64,000 bases of DNA from Platanthera guangdongensis (GCA_039583875.1 CM077159.1:99127707-99191706); one strand, 5' to 3'. Counted from the stretch's first letter, positions 33,650-44,732 are shown. Numbers and translations: made by a program. Notes: generated by a model not told the origin, from the letters alone.

Positions 33650-35653
33650 TGTAATACCCGAATAATTAACATGTTTATATTTTGTAAAATAAAAATATTA
33701 TGTGAATACTCCCCGATGAGGAAAGAACAATGTCAGTGTCGCCTTGTTTTGATGTTCGGAATTTTTGTGTGTTTGGGAGGAATTGGCTGTGTAAACTTTT
33801 GCTGTGTTAAGTGCTGAACCGGTTGGACCGGTAAATGACCGGCTGCTTTGAGTTCAGCGGTGGCTTATTCTTCCCGTGCTTTAAAATATCGGGTTTGATT
33901 TCCTGTCTCTTCATTTGCGACGGAAGAAACCGCGGAAGCCGCTACCGCCGCTTGCTCTATCGGGCTCGATTCTCCTCCGATTTCGGTGATTCTTCTTTCA
34001 ATCGTGAGGTAATCTCTTTCCCTCAACTCTTCTTGTGTCGATTTTGCAGATGATGTATGGATTTTTGATGGGTGAAAACCCTAGGGTTTGGGATTTTGAT
34101 TTTCTTCACCTCTTTTTATAATTAAAAGTTCTGAAACCCTAGACCCATTGTTGGGAGAGATAAAACTAGGGTTCCATTTGGAGTTGGTTTTGTCTTGATC
34201 TCCTTGTATTTGTATGTGTGCCGGCTGGACTGTGTGTGTGTGTGTGCCGGCTGGACTGTGTGTGTGTGTGTATGCCGGCTGGACTGTGTGTGTGTGTGTA
34301 TGCCGGCTGGCCTGTGTGCTGTGTGTATGTGTGTATACCGGCTGCTACAGTTTATGTTTGGGCTGCTGTGTTGGCTGTCCGGCCATGTTTGAAGGGAATT
34401 ATACTGATATGAGTTGCTGTTCACAACACTTGGTGTTGTCATGGTGACAACCCTTGCGGTTGTGGATCGGGGCAACAGGGATTTGAATAATACACGGTCA
34501 AATTGAATCACCCACACTAGTCATGTCCTAGACAACTCATAAATGTCGTAGTTGTAACTGTCGTAGGAGTCAGCCCGTAAATATTAAGGCGCAATTCTAA
34601 GGTAAATGATATTTTTGATACTGCAGAGAATGGCGTCCGGCGATAGGCGCGATGTGACTCTTTCGAGGGACAAGGGCATAGGAAAAGTTGGGGTGAGTCC
34701 TTACTACTTTTTGGTGAACTGTTAAGTTAAGTACTTCTTGTTATTTATCACTGAATATATGAATCGCCGAAAAAGCTAACTTGGTTTAGCGAGCGATAAA
34801 TTTCTGAGGGGAAAACATTCACATAAATCTTATTTGTTAAGAAAATAAAATGAATTGAAAAGATAGATGGAATTGAAATAGCGTCGACGCATCGAGAAGC
34901 TAAGGGTCGGCCTAGTAGGGGGGGATACTTCAGACTCCTATACCTCGTGAGAGGGGTAGAACTCTCACACCTCGTAGGAGGGGTCGAACTCCTACAGAAG
35001 ATGAAGAGAATCCAATTTAGGAGGCGTGGAAGCCTACTGCGCCTGAGAGCGCCCTAAAGTGGATATTGATCTGCAGGGTTGACGGACCCAGATGACTGAG
35101 ATATTTGAATGACCCTTAGTCTTTCGAGGAACGCAGTGCAAAATAATGAAAATTTGATAAGAAATATGATAAATGAAATATGAATTGATATCAGAATAGA
35201 ATTGTTGAGTTTCCCTGTTACTTGCTTAGAGACATGTTCATATATGTTATTGCTGCTGACTCTCTTGTCTACTTGCAGTGTAAAGATTCGGAAAAAGGAT
35301 AAGGAATTCACTTAGTTTCAAAACTAATTGGTTTCAAAAAATGTTCTTTCAGGAGCCGAGTACCAGCGTAGTAGACCCCGCTAGGCGGGCTCAGACCGAT
35401 GCAGACCGAAGACCAACTGATGACGTAGCTCGTCCATGGGTTAGCTTGAGTTTTTCCTTGTACTTTAATAGCTAGTGAGAATGTAATAAATGTAGACAGT
35501 CTGTACCCGACTTTGAGATAGTGGATATATTTTGTAATGATATGTGATGTTTTTTTTCTCTGGTACACCCTGTTATTATACTGCTGCGTATAGTTATATG
35601 AAAAATCCTCTCTGACAGAATGACTTAAATTGTGGCGGAGTCGGACCGTTACA
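33650..35653 (+). repeat. 5' LTR of the Tekay-like element
   Basis: 2,004 bp. It holds a 44-bp segment (33770-33813) absent from the 3' LTR. A minisatellite of GCCGGCTGGACTGTGTGTG-type units lies at 34215-34345. Paired reading frames rich in Cys/Val over the GT repeat are artefacts of low complexity. Confidence 0.93.
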
Positions 35654-35659
35654 ATTAAA

Positions 35660-35671
35660 TGGTATCAGAGG
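35660..35671 (+). promoter_or_regulatory. Primer binding site, initiator tRNA-Met
   Basis: TGGTATCAGAGG lies six bases after the 5' LTR end and is close to the exact complement of initiator tRNA-Met. Confidence 0.9.
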
Positions 35672-35814
35672 GAGGTTTTCATAGGGCGTGTAACGCAGAG
35701 AGTACCAGAAAAGAAAATAAAGCCACAATAATTACAATTGCATATCAGAATATACTGAACTGTCTTATGATTTGTTTTCCTCAGGAACCGTTTCAAGTCT
35801 ATTCGAGCCGCAGA

Positions 35815-36148
35815 ATGCGAGAGGCTCTGACTGAACCTGAGAATTCTGGTGAGTCCAGGTCAGAAGAAAGTGTGAGTGGACGACAGTCTACCTCACTTCA
35901 TATCGCCGATATTGCCCAAGCTATCGCTGAGGCAATTAGATTGGTTCGGGATACCCCTCCAGTTGTACCTTCTTCTGGAGTAACCCCAATGGTGCCAGCT
36001 GTGCCTCATCCAGTTGTGGAACCGCAGCAGCCTCGCTTGCTTGAAACTGATATGAAGAAATTTTTAGAATTGAAACCACCTACGTTTCGTGGTGGGTTGT
36101 CTCCGATCGAGACAGAAGACTGGATCCTGCGGATTGAAACAATATTGG
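35815..36148 (+). pseudogene. gag N-terminal part (Tekay-like)
   Basis: The start ATG 35815 is chosen because the reading becomes gag-like there (MREALTEPENSG). The frame is open further upstream, and CTCAG just before could be a splice site. The conserved start of the retrotransposon gag domain, PPTFRGGLSPIETEDWILRI, ends at about 36145. The reading is then replaced by foreign sequence, and gag resumes near 36536. Confidence 0.85.
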
Positions 36149-36343
36149 GTTGGGTGAAGTTGCTAAAATTAGTATTTCGGCTATGAAAGCCAGCAAAATG
36201 GTACGGAAAGGCTGTGAGGCCATTTTGGTAATGATTAAAGAAATGAAAGAAATTATGGTTGTGCCCGTGGTACGGGATTACGTGGATGTATTTCCAGAAG
36301 AGTTATGGTGTGCCTCCAGCCAGAGAGGTTGAATTTGAAATTG
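36149..36343 (+). pseudogene. Misplaced protease-RT linker segment inside gag
   Basis: The frame from 36150 reads EVAKISISAMKASKMVRKGC, then VPVVRDYVDVFPEEL and PPAREVEFEIV. In Tekay-type elements this sequence belongs between protease and RT, just before the [12 protein letters not shown] segment. Here it sits within gag, and at the proper site (about 37555) the linker is missing. One frame shift lies near VFPEEL. It therefore looks like a relocated piece of the same family rather than random sequence. Confidence 0.8.
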
Positions 36344-36535
36344 TAACGACCCTAGCCGATCCAACGTGACAGCGTCACGGCTCCGCTCTAGGCATCGCTA
36401 CCGGGCTACAGCCCAAGCACCCCAACCCCTCTCCCTCCACGGGCAGGTTGTTGGTGGCCACAGCCTCCCTTTGATGAGGTAAACTCGATAGTCAAGCCCG
36501 CACTACGGGGACATCCCAGGAGGTCACCCATCCCA
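36344..36535 (-). repeat. Fragment containing a 5S rRNA-like internal control region
   Basis: On the minus strand, 36533-36514 reads GGATGGGTGACCTCCTGGGA, identical to the C-box region of plant 5S rRNA as I know it. The following TGTCCCCGTAGTG (36513-36501) resembles the 5S 3' part less closely. The rest (TGTAACGACCC at 36342 onward) is not 5S. A Cassandra-type TRIM, whose LTRs carry 5S-like sequence, is a possible source. Confidence 0.6.
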
Positions 36536-37380
36536 TATGCGGTGTCCTGCGGAGAGGAAGGTGGAGTTGGTCGTTTTTCTGTTGGAAGGAGAGGCTAAGA
36601 GATGGTGGGTGAACTTAATAAAAGGAAAGTTTCAGACTCGTGGTTTGCCAAATGTGACTTGGGCAGAATTTGTTCGGGAATTTACAAAGTGGTTTGTGCC
36701 GCGGACGGAAAAGAGACAGCTACTAGAGAAGTTTTTGTGTTTAGTTCAAGGAAGCCGCTCCGTCCTTCAATAGGAAGCCGAATTTTCCAGCTTGGCATAC
36801 TATGCAGAGTCGGCTGTGGCGACTGAAGAAGCTCGTTGCTTACGGTTCCAGGAAGGATTGCGGGATGATATCCGCGCTTCAGTGGTTTCATTTGATATTA
36901 CGGAGTATGCCCTATTGGTGGAGAAAGCTCGATTGGTCGAGTTAGATACTGAAAAGAGGCAAAGAAGGACAGAAATGAGGAAGTGGTTCAAAGAAGGTAC
37001 TAGCCAAGAAAAATCGGGCAGAACAGGAGAAGCCCCTTGGAAGAAGAAGAAGCAGCAACAGTCAGTGTCAACTGGTAGCACCCAAATGTCCCAAACAACG
37101 GCGACCAAATGTGCCAAATGTGGCAAGATGCACAAAGGGGAATGCTTGACTGGAGTCTGCTTCTACTGTCGCCAGCCGGGCCATCGCCGAAAGGATTGTC
37201 CGAAGCTGCAAAGGGATGAAAGTTCGAGGGGAGCCCTAGTCTTACCGCCTCAGAAAATGTATCATATTGGGACTTCCAGGGAAGGGGAGTCGATAGCATC
37301 GGCACCCGCTGAAGGGGCCAGAGATGAAAGGTTGATTCAAGCCCGAGCTTTCAATCTCGGTCAACAAGAGGCGAAGGCAG
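36536..37380 (+). pseudogene. gag C-terminal part with zinc knuckle (Tekay-like)
   Basis: Gag resumes with RCPAERKVELVVFLLEGEAK at 36540, RWWV and FTKWFVPRTEKRQLLEKFL. A frameshift near 36770 leads into the frame 36792-37754: [20 protein letters not shown], a basic linker, then the CCHC knuckle [14 protein letters not shown] (about 37159-37200). A second Cys pair, [12 protein letters not shown] (37110-37145), precedes it. The knuckle binds element RNA. The first frame contains a stop at about 36771-36773. Confidence 0.87.
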
Positions 37381-37560
37381 ATGATACGGTTGTTACAGGT
37401 ATGTTACTTGTGCATGATCAAGTTTTGAAAGTTTTATTTGATACTGGTGACAGTCAATCGTTCATTTCAACATCTATTTTGGAATCAATTCATATACAAC
37501 CATATCATATTGTTCAACCGTTGAGTGTATTGCTACCAAATAATATGGTTTTGATCGAAG
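37381..37560 (+). pseudogene. Aspartic protease, truncated (Tekay-like)
   Basis: [16 protein letters not shown] (about 37428-37475) is the active site with DTG followed by Asp instead of the usual Ala. The reading continues to [10 protein letters not shown], where the later half of the protease and the linker to RT are absent. The next residues ([20 protein letters not shown]) already belong to the RT entry. A deletion of well over a hundred codons relative to the family is inferred. Confidence 0.8.
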
Positions 37561-38440
37561 GAGCTACTCCAGTTGCAAAAACTCCTTATCGAATGGCACC
37601 AAAAGAATTGGCAGAATTGAAAGTGCAATTGCAAGAATTGCTTGATAAACAATTTATCCGACCGAGTACGTCACCTTGGGGAGCTCCAATATTATTTGTG
37701 AAAAAGAAGGAAGGATCTCTCCGTCATGTGCGTCGATTATCGCGAACTGAATAAGTTAACCATAAAAAATAAATACCCTCTGCCGCGTATTGATGACTTA
37801 TTCGATCAGCTGGTCGGTGCACGTATCTTTTCAAAAATTGATCTTCGATCAGGATATCACCAGCTAAGAATTCGACAGGAAGATGTTTTCAAGACCGTAT
37901 TCAGTACCAGGTATGGACATTTTGAATTTGTTGTTATGCCTTTTGGCCTAACAAATGCTCCTGCAGTTTTTATGGCCTTGATGAATAGTGTGTTTAAGGC
38001 ATTTTTGGACCAGTTTGTGATTGTTTTTATCGATGATATCTTGATCTATTCAAAAACAAAGGAATAGCATGCTCAACATCTGCATCAAGTTTTACACACA
38101 TTGAGAGAACAACAGTTTTATGCGAAATTCGCAAAGTGTGTGTTTTGGTTGACTGAGGTGGCCTTTCTAGGTCATGTAACTACTGAAAAAGGGTTGGTTG
38201 TCGATCCTGCTAAAATTGAAGCAATCCTCAACTGGACCCGACCGAAATCTGTAACTGAGTTACGAAGCTTCTTAGGCTTAGCTGGCTATTATCGGAAATT
38301 TGTCAAGAACTTTTCAAAGCCAGCCTTACCCTTGACACAGTTGACACGAAAGAACGTAGTGTTTACGTGGGGAGATGAGTGTCAGCAAGCGTTCGAAGCG
38401 TTAAAGGAAAGATTAACAACAGCGCCAGTGTTGGTGATGC
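37560..38440 (+). pseudogene. Reverse transcriptase (Tekay-like), frameshifted
   Basis: The RT entry [20 protein letters not shown] is in frame with protease. A one-base shift near 37726 moves to the frame 37726-38067, with [57 protein letters not shown] and the catalytic FIDDILIYS (about 38026-38052). A TAG at 38065-38067 follows, and the next frame (38101-38985) continues [16 protein letters not shown] and [20 protein letters not shown]. Core motifs are all present. Confidence 0.92.
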
Positions 38441-38985
38441 CTGAAGGCTCCGATGGCTTTCAAATATATAGCGATGCGTCCTGTAAAGGATTGGGTTGCG
38501 TGTTAATGCGGCATGGAAAGGTGATTGCATTTGCTTCTCGACAATTAAAGGACGTTGAAAAGAATTATCCAACACATGATTTGGAATTAGCTGCTGTTGT
38601 ATTTGCATTAAAAATTTGGCGTCACTACCTGTATGGTGTTCGATGCGAGATCTTTACAGATCATAAAAGTTTGAAATATATCTTTGATCAGCGAGAAATT
38701 AATTTGCGCCAACGACAATGGCTAGAATTTATTAAAGATTATGATCTAGATATTCAATACCATCCAGGTAAGGCAAATGTGGTCGCAGATGCCTTAAGCA
38801 GGAAAAATATTGCTGCAATGTTCGTGACACCACGATATAATAAGAAACTTTTGTATATGCTTCAGGATATGGGAATCTGCACGATATTTACGCCTGAAGA
38901 AAAGCAAGCACAGCTAGGTCAGATGCGGATTCAATATGCGCTTAAAAAAGAATCCAGAAAGCGATACCTCAACATCCATTCTTGA
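38440..38985 (+). pseudogene. RNase H (Tekay-like)
   Basis: Within the frame 38101-38985: [60 protein letters not shown] and [11 protein letters not shown] carry the acidic residues of RNase H. The frame ends at TGA 38983-38985 and the integrase frame starts at 38982, a four-base overlap that is probably one frameshift. Confidence 0.9.
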
Positions 38986-40187
38986 TGGGAATATTTGAGA
39001 AATTGCGGAAAGGGGAAGAGAGTGCCTTTGTTGAAAAAGATGCACTCTTGTTTTTGACTGACAGAATATATGTTCCAGATGCTGATAACCTGCGGAAGGA
39101 TATACTGTATGAAGCGCATAATACGCCATATTCAATTCACCCTGGTCGGACTAAGATGTACCATGATTTGAAACAGGATTTCTGGTGGCCTCATATGAAA
39201 AAGGATATCATTCAGTATATTGTCCAGTGTCACACCTGTCAGGTAGTGAAAGCAGAACATCAGAAGCCTGCTGGATATCTTCGATCTCTACCCATACCAG
39301 AATGGAAATGGGATGATGTTGCGATGGATTTTGTGTTTGGCATGCCTCGGAGTAAAGCAGGGAATGATGGAATTTGGGTCATCATTGATCGCTTGACAAA
39401 GAGCGCACATTTTATACCGATCAAGCAAAGCGGGCCGACGGAAAAATTAGTGGAACTCTATGTAAATGTAATTGTGAGATTACATGGTATTCCACGTACA
39501 ATCGTATCAGATCGTGATGGACGATTTACATATGAGTTGTGGCGGCGGGTGCACCATAAATTGGAAACAAGATTGTTGTATAGTACTGTTTTTCATCCAC
39601 AAACCGATGGCCAGTCCGAACGGACCATCCAAATGCTCGAGGATCTTTTACGAATGGTGGTTTTGGACTTGAAAGGCTCTTGGGAGAAAGATTTATCGTT
39701 AGCTGAATTTGCTTATAATAATAGCTATCAAACAACGATCCAAATGGCCCCGTTCGAATCTCTATATGGACGGCGATGTAGAACTCCTTTGAGTTGGGCA
39801 GAGGATGGAGAAAAGAAATTGTTCCCACAGAAGAAGACAGACAAAATTGAAGAGAAGGTTCGCGTCATTCATCAAAGAATGAAGATCGCACAGGATCGTC
39901 AACAAAAATATTACAATGCCCGACATCGTCTGGTGGAATTTGCTGTGGGCGATCAGGTGTGTTTGAAAACTAAACCGTTTAAAGGGATTTCCCAATTACG
40001 ATGGATAGGAAAATTAAGTCCGAGGTATGTAGGCCCATATCCTGTGATTGAACGACTTGGCGAAGTAGCATATCGCCTAGCTCTGCCTGCTGAATTGCAG
40101 AGGTTGCATGATGTTTTTCATATATCCGCACTCAGACGATATATTCTGAACCTAGATTTGATGATATCTCCAGTGCTGTACAAATAG
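38982..40187 (+). pseudogene. Integrase (Tekay-like)
   Basis: 401 residues: the zinc motif H-H-C-C (EAHNTPYSIHPGRTKMYHDL, CHTCQVVK). The DDE core has VAMDFVFGMPRSKAGNDGIW, IVSDRDGRFTYELWRRVHHK and FHPQTDGQSERTIQMLEDLL. The C-terminal GPY-type region is LSPRYVGPYPVIERLGEVAY. This is the best preserved domain of the element. The frame stops at TAG 40185-40187, with the chromodomain in a different frame. Confidence 0.92.
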
Positions 40188-40378
40188 AAGCTGATTTGTC
40201 AAGTCCGACAACACCTTACCAGATTGTTGATCGGCAAAGCAAAAATCTTCGGAATCGACAGGTGAACTTTGTCAAAGTCTGGTGGACCGGCCACCCTGCC
40301 AAGGATGCTACTTGGGAACGCGAAGATGTAATGTTAAAAATCTTTCCCTCTTTCTTTGGGATTCGCGAGGATGCGTGA
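40188..40378 (+). pseudogene. Chromodomain at pol C-terminus (Tekay-like)
   Basis: The frame 40196-40378 reads LRNRQVNFVKVWWTGHPAKD, then ATWEREDVMLKIFPSFFG, the chromodomain fold with its aromatic residues and the WE(R/D) box. In chromoviruses this domain recognises modified histone H3 and steers integration to heterochromatin. It ends just before the PPT. Confidence 0.88.
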
Positions 40379-40400
40379 TTTTCGAGGGCGAAAATTCTCA

Positions 40401-40413
40401 TGAGGGGAGAGTT
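40401..40413 (+). promoter_or_regulatory. Polypurine tract (Tekay-like)
   Basis: TGAGGGGAGAGTT directly precedes TGTAATACCC of the 3' LTR. Confidence 0.85.
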
Positions 40414-42367
40414 TGTAATACCCGAATAATTAACATGTTTATATTTTGTAAAATAAAAATATTATGTGAATACTCCCCGATGAGGAAAGAACAATGCCAG
40501 TGTCGCCTTGTTTTGATGTTCGGAATTTTTGTGCTGAACCGGTTGGATCGGTAGATGACCGGCTGCTTTGAGTTCAGCGGTGGCTTATTCTTCCCGTGCT
40601 TTAAAATATCGGGTTTGATTTCCTGTCTCTTCATTTGCGACGGAAGAAACTGCGGAAGCCGCTACCGCCGCTTGCTCTATCGGGCTCGATTCTCCTCCGA
40701 TTTCGGTGATTCTTCTTTCAATCGTGAGGTAATCTTTTTCCCTCAACTCTTCTTGTGTCGATTTTGCAGATGGTGTATGGATTTTTGATGGGTGAAAACC
40801 CTAGGGTTTGGGATTTTGATTTTCCTCACCTCTTTTTATAATTAAAAGTTCTGAAACCCTAGACCCATTGTTGGGAGAGATGAAACTAGGGTTCCATTTG
40901 GAGTTGAATTTGTCTTGATCTCCTTGTATTTGTATGTGTGCCAGCTGGACTGTGTGTGTGTGTGTGCCGGCTGGACTGTGTGTGTGTGTGTGCCGGCTGG
41001 ACTGTGTGTGTGTGTGTGCCGGCTGGACTGTGTGTTGTGTGTATGTGTGTATACCAGCTGCTACAGTTTATGTTTGGGCTGCTGTGTTGGCTGTCCGGCC
41101 AAGTTTGAAGGGAATTATACTGATATGAGCTGTTGTTCACAACACTTGGTGGTCATGGTGACAACCCTTGCGGTTGTGGATCGGGGCAACAGGGATTTGA
41201 ATAATACACGGTCAAATTGAATCACCCACACTAGTCTTGTCCTAGACAACTCCTAAATGTCGTAGTTGTAACCGTCGTAGGAGTCAGCCCGTAAATATTA
41301 AGGCGCAATTCTAAGGTAAATGATATTTTTGATACTGCAGAGAATGGCGTCCGGCGATAGGCGCGATGTGACTCCTTCGAGGGACAAGGGCAAAGGAAAA
41401 GTTAGGGTGAGTCCTTACTACTTTTTGGTGAACTGTTAAGTTAAGTACTTCTTGTTATTTATCACTGAATATATGAATCGCCGAAAAAGCTAACTTGGTT
41501 TAGCGAGCGATAAATTTCTGAGGGGAAAACATTCACATAAATCTTATTTGTTAAGAAAATAAAATGAATTGAAAAGATAGATGGAATTGAAATAGCATCG
41601 ACGCATCGAGAAGCTAAGGGTCAGCCTAGTAGGGGGGATACTTCAGACTCATACACCTCGTGAGAGGGGTAGAACTCTCACACCTCGTAGGAGGGGTCGA
41701 ACTCCTACAGAAGATGAAGAGAATCCAATTTAGGAGGCGTGGAAGCCTACTGCGCCTGAGAGCGCCCTAAAGTGGATATTGATCTGCAGGGTCGACGGAC
41801 CCAGATGACTGAGATATTTGAATGACCCTTAGTCTTTCGAGGAACGCAGTGCGAAATAATGAAAACTTGATAAGAAATATGATAAACGAAATATGAATTG
41901 ATATCAGAATAGAATTGTTGAGTTTCCCTGTTACTTGCTTAGAGACATGTTCATATATGTTATTGCTGCTGACTCTTTTGTCTACTTGCAGTGTAAAGAT
42001 TCGGAAAAAGGGTAAGGAATTCACTTAGTTTCAAAACTAATTGGTTTCAAAAAATGTTCTTTCAGGAGCCGAGTACCAGCGTACTAGACCCCGCTAGGCG
42101 GGCTCAGACCGATGCAGACCGAAGACCAACTGATGACGTGGCTCGTCCACGGGTTAGCTTGAGTTTTTCCTTGTACTTTAATAGCTAGTGAGAATGTAAT
42201 AAATGTAGACAGTCTGTACCCGACTTTGAGATAGTGGATATATTCTGTAATGATATGTGATGTTTTTTTTTCTCTGATACACCCTGTTATTATACTGCTG
42301 CGTATAGTTATATGAAAAATCCTCTCTGACAGAATGACTTAAATTGTGGCGGAGTCGGGCCGTTACA
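40414..42367 (+). repeat. 3' LTR of the Tekay-like element
   Basis: 1,954 bp partner of 33650-35653, lacking the 44-bp segment and with one fewer GT-repeat length in the minisatellite (40938-41050). It ends CCGTTACA before the TCATT duplication. Confidence 0.93.
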
Positions 42368-42372
42368 TCATT

Positions 42373-42603
42373 ATTCTGACATACAGATAGCCATGCGGCG
42401 AAAGGAACTGGGCGTTTAAATAACTGAAGAAGGAAGCGTATGTCTGGTTATGGCTACCAGTTAGAGTTACTTCCTTCAATGATTTCAGATTGAAATTAAA
42501 GAGTTAATTACATTCTGAAAGAGAAGTTGTAGATATATGAAAGGAAGGCACACCATTTTAATGAACAATTAAGGAAGGAGATCCCTAAAATACTAGATAT
42601 ACT
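42373..42603 (+). repeat. Probable remainder of the SIRE-like 3' LTR
   Basis: Position alone argues that this continues 33649, because the TCATT duplication joins them. No second copy of this part is in the window, so the true right edge is uncertain. A new sequence type begins with TGTCACACCC at 42603. Confidence 0.5.
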
Positions 42604-43432
42604 GTCACACCCTAATTTTTAATACAAAATCATCTTAAATTGCAGGGTCCAATAGCCAGTGATTTTCGTTTGTTTTGTGATGCAGGATGGCGCGTAGGGT
42701 TTGCGTGTCTGACGGCTTTTTCTAGAAAACTCTAAATGAATGCAATGAATAATGGAGTTTGCAAAAGAACTTGGGCGGGCGCTGCACAAACTCTTAAGAA
42801 AAGCAACTTTTAATTTTTTTGTAAAGCATAAAAATAAACTAGTTCGTTTCAAAATTGAATTCCTTGAAAACAATTCAAATTAAAAATCTGGGGAAAGGAG
42901 ATTAGCAGTTTTCGTTCTATTTCCTTTGTCGTAGCAAAACGAAAAATCGTGAACTCCAAATACGTTTTCGATTGGAATTTTTGACGTACCATTCGTTGAC
43001 AAAACCCAGATGATAATCCAGCAAATGACACTAAAAATCCTAAAGAAAAAAATGAAGACACGTGCAAAGGAGGGAGGAAGAAACAATTACCCACGAAAAG
43101 AGGCGTCTTCCGCAATCGAAATCGACGGCGAACCCGCGAAAAATTCCACATCACATTCCACGGAAATAATTCGCTCACTCACACACAAGGTGGCTCCAAC
43201 AAAATCTCAAAGCAAGAGGAATAGGAGGCAAGATTTCTCCTTCTAACCTCACGACGGCAACAAGTCCCAATCAGCAACAAAAAAATATTCACTGTTTGGG
43301 AAACACCAAAACAGTTCCAAAACCTATTTAACGGAAGCAAATAACATTATCACATTTCACCGTTCATCTTCTGTTTAATCGAAAACAACAGCAACCTTTC
43401 TGTTCACGGGAAAAGCAAAACTCACAGCAACT
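42603..43432. repeat. Unclassified repeat, left part (TGTCACACCC start)
   Basis: It begins TGTCACACCCTAATTTTTAA, an LTR-like start, and runs without recognised coding to the CAGCAACT duplication of the MITE. It continues at 57435 on the other side. No partner copy or matching duplication was found, so a solo LTR is only a suggestion. Confidence 0.45.
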
Positions 43433-43814
43433 CTTAGTTATTAAAGGCGCAAGGCGCACCAAGGCGCAAAAGGGTTTTGGAGCCTAGGCGCAAGGCTCAA
43501 GGCGCAGGCGCGCGCCTGACGAAGGCAAGGCGCAACCACATTCATTTTAAAAAATAAGCATAAAACATCAATGCATCTTCTTGATCTGATTTTTCATTTA
43601 TTTTACTGCTTAAACATTCATTACTATTATTTATATTTCTTAAAAATAGAATTAATGTGATCACTTGCATCATATCTAAAACATTAATACTCGAATCTTG
43701 CAAAAACTATTGAGTTCTTACAAATGTTTTTCTTTTTTTGGAAAAATAGATCTGTAACAGAAATCACACCCGAACGAGCCTTTTATGGTTCAAAGGCGCA
43801 AAAAAGGCACATGC

Positions 43815-44529
43815 TGTTGAAGCCAAAATTTGACTTCAACGAATGTTCACGAAATAGGGGCGTAGCCGACTCCTACTTGGCCCAAGCTCCGACCTCCGAT
43901 TGGTCGTGAAGGATTAGAAAACTGGCCCAATGCCGCAGCAGGGAGGTCCCACCGCTTACCCGGAAGGTCACTGAGAGCTTCCCCTCCAAAGCCAAAAGCT
44001 GGGCTTGGAGTTCCTCAGAAGACCGTGCCAATCAATTTTCTCTAGCCTCCGAAAAAAGGTGTCTTCTGAAGAACCCCTATGGGCTTATTTATAGATTTCA
44101 GAATCTGAACTGCAAATAACAAAACTGCTCTGGCCTGAAATTACTGGGGTACCCTTGGCCGGGTCTGCCAACAGCCAAACCCCGCTGTTCTGAGGAGCTA
44201 TATGCAGTCCACCAAGGGTAAAAGGGTAAAGATACCGGGGGTAGAAGAGTAAAAACCCCCTGCTTTGACAGGAAAGACTAAAAACCTTCTCCCCCCCCCT
44301 GGCGAGTGGAAAGGCGTCTGCCGGCGAGAAGGACCCACCGCCCGTCTCGCCGGAGCCTCTCGCCACTGGAGGTTCTCTCGCTTTTGGGGGCCCGTTCGCC
44401 TCTGGAGGGGCCCTCTCGCCCTTTAGAGAGCCCATCATCTCGCTGCTTGCGAGTGGGCCCTCCTGGCACCCTTTGCCTGTCTCGTCCTTCTTACTTCTTG
44501 AGGGCTCTTTGCGAGCCCGAGGTTGTACA
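43815..44529 (-). repeat. 3' LTR of the Tat element
   Basis: On the minus strand it begins TGTACAACCTCGGGC and ends TTCAACA. A minus-strand TATAAATAAG lies at about 44086-44097. The part 44300-44520 is rich in TCTCGC/GCGAGA. Confidence 0.95.
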
Positions 44530-44546
44530 CAATCCCCGCTCTTTTT
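44530..44546 (-). promoter_or_regulatory. Polypurine tract of the Tat element
   Basis: The minus strand AAAAAGAGCGGGGATTG ends directly at the 3' LTR start. Confidence 0.75.
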
Positions 44547-44649
44547 GAGATTACTCTAAGCTCAAAAAGAATGTTCAACCGAGGCTCGTTATTCGAGGTG
44601 CATTAAAAAACGTATTTATGAGGAATCTTCTGAGGCCCCCACCGGGGTC

Positions 44650-44657
44650 TATAAATA
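44650..44657 (+). promoter_or_regulatory. TATA box for antisense gene 1
   Basis: TATAAATA on the plus strand lies 83 bases before ATG 44733 and just inside the 3' LTR, so transcription would run toward pol. Confidence 0.6.
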
Positions 44658-44732
44658 TGTGACTCCTGCCCTGTGCTCCTGATGCCCCGCTCTGCATATT
44701 CTTCTTCTTCCCTGTCCTCGAGTTCCTGCAGA

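Larger units (their letters stand above)
33650..42367 (+). mobile_element. Tekay/Del-like chromovirus (Ty3/gypsy)
   Basis: LTRs 33650-35653 (2,004 bp) and 40414-42367 (1,954 bp) begin TGTAATACCCG and end CCGTTACA. The duplication TCATT flanks them (33645-33649, 42368-42372). The PBS is TGGTATCAGAGG. Coding order: gag with CCHC, protease, RT, RNase H, integrase, chromodomain. Motifs such as ISAMKASKMVRKGCEA and the chromodomain place it with Tekay/Del. The LTRs are similar apart from a 44-bp indel and GT-repeat differences. Coding is broken by a rearrangement in gag, a deletion between protease and RT, and several stops. Confidence 0.93.
19028..42603 (+). mobile_element. Degraded SIRE-like Ty1/copia relic, split by later insertions
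   Basis: Related LTR starts are at 19028 (TGTCGGGAAAAC) and 33369 (TGTTGGGAAAAC). They share a segment ending TACAGGTTTCAAGACTTAG. Plus-strand remnants run integrase C-terminus, RT and RNase H (19812-21790), then a long non-pol reading region (21918-23112 and 31395-33120). Gag, protease and most of integrase are missing. The RT wording (YFLGLQIKQ) and an extra region after pol suggest the SIRE lineage. Three insertions interrupt the relic: an unclassified piece at about 19148-19811, the hAT element 23113-31394 and the Tekay-like element 33650-42367. The right end at about 42603 is approximate. Confidence 0.7.

Noticed and set aside
34195..34447. Cys/Val-rich small proteins in Tekay-like LTRs
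   Set aside because: They are translations of the GT minisatellite in three frames, repeated at 40915-41220.
36500..36535. Functional 5S rRNA gene
   Set aside because: Only the C-box part matches well; the A box and the gene start are absent.
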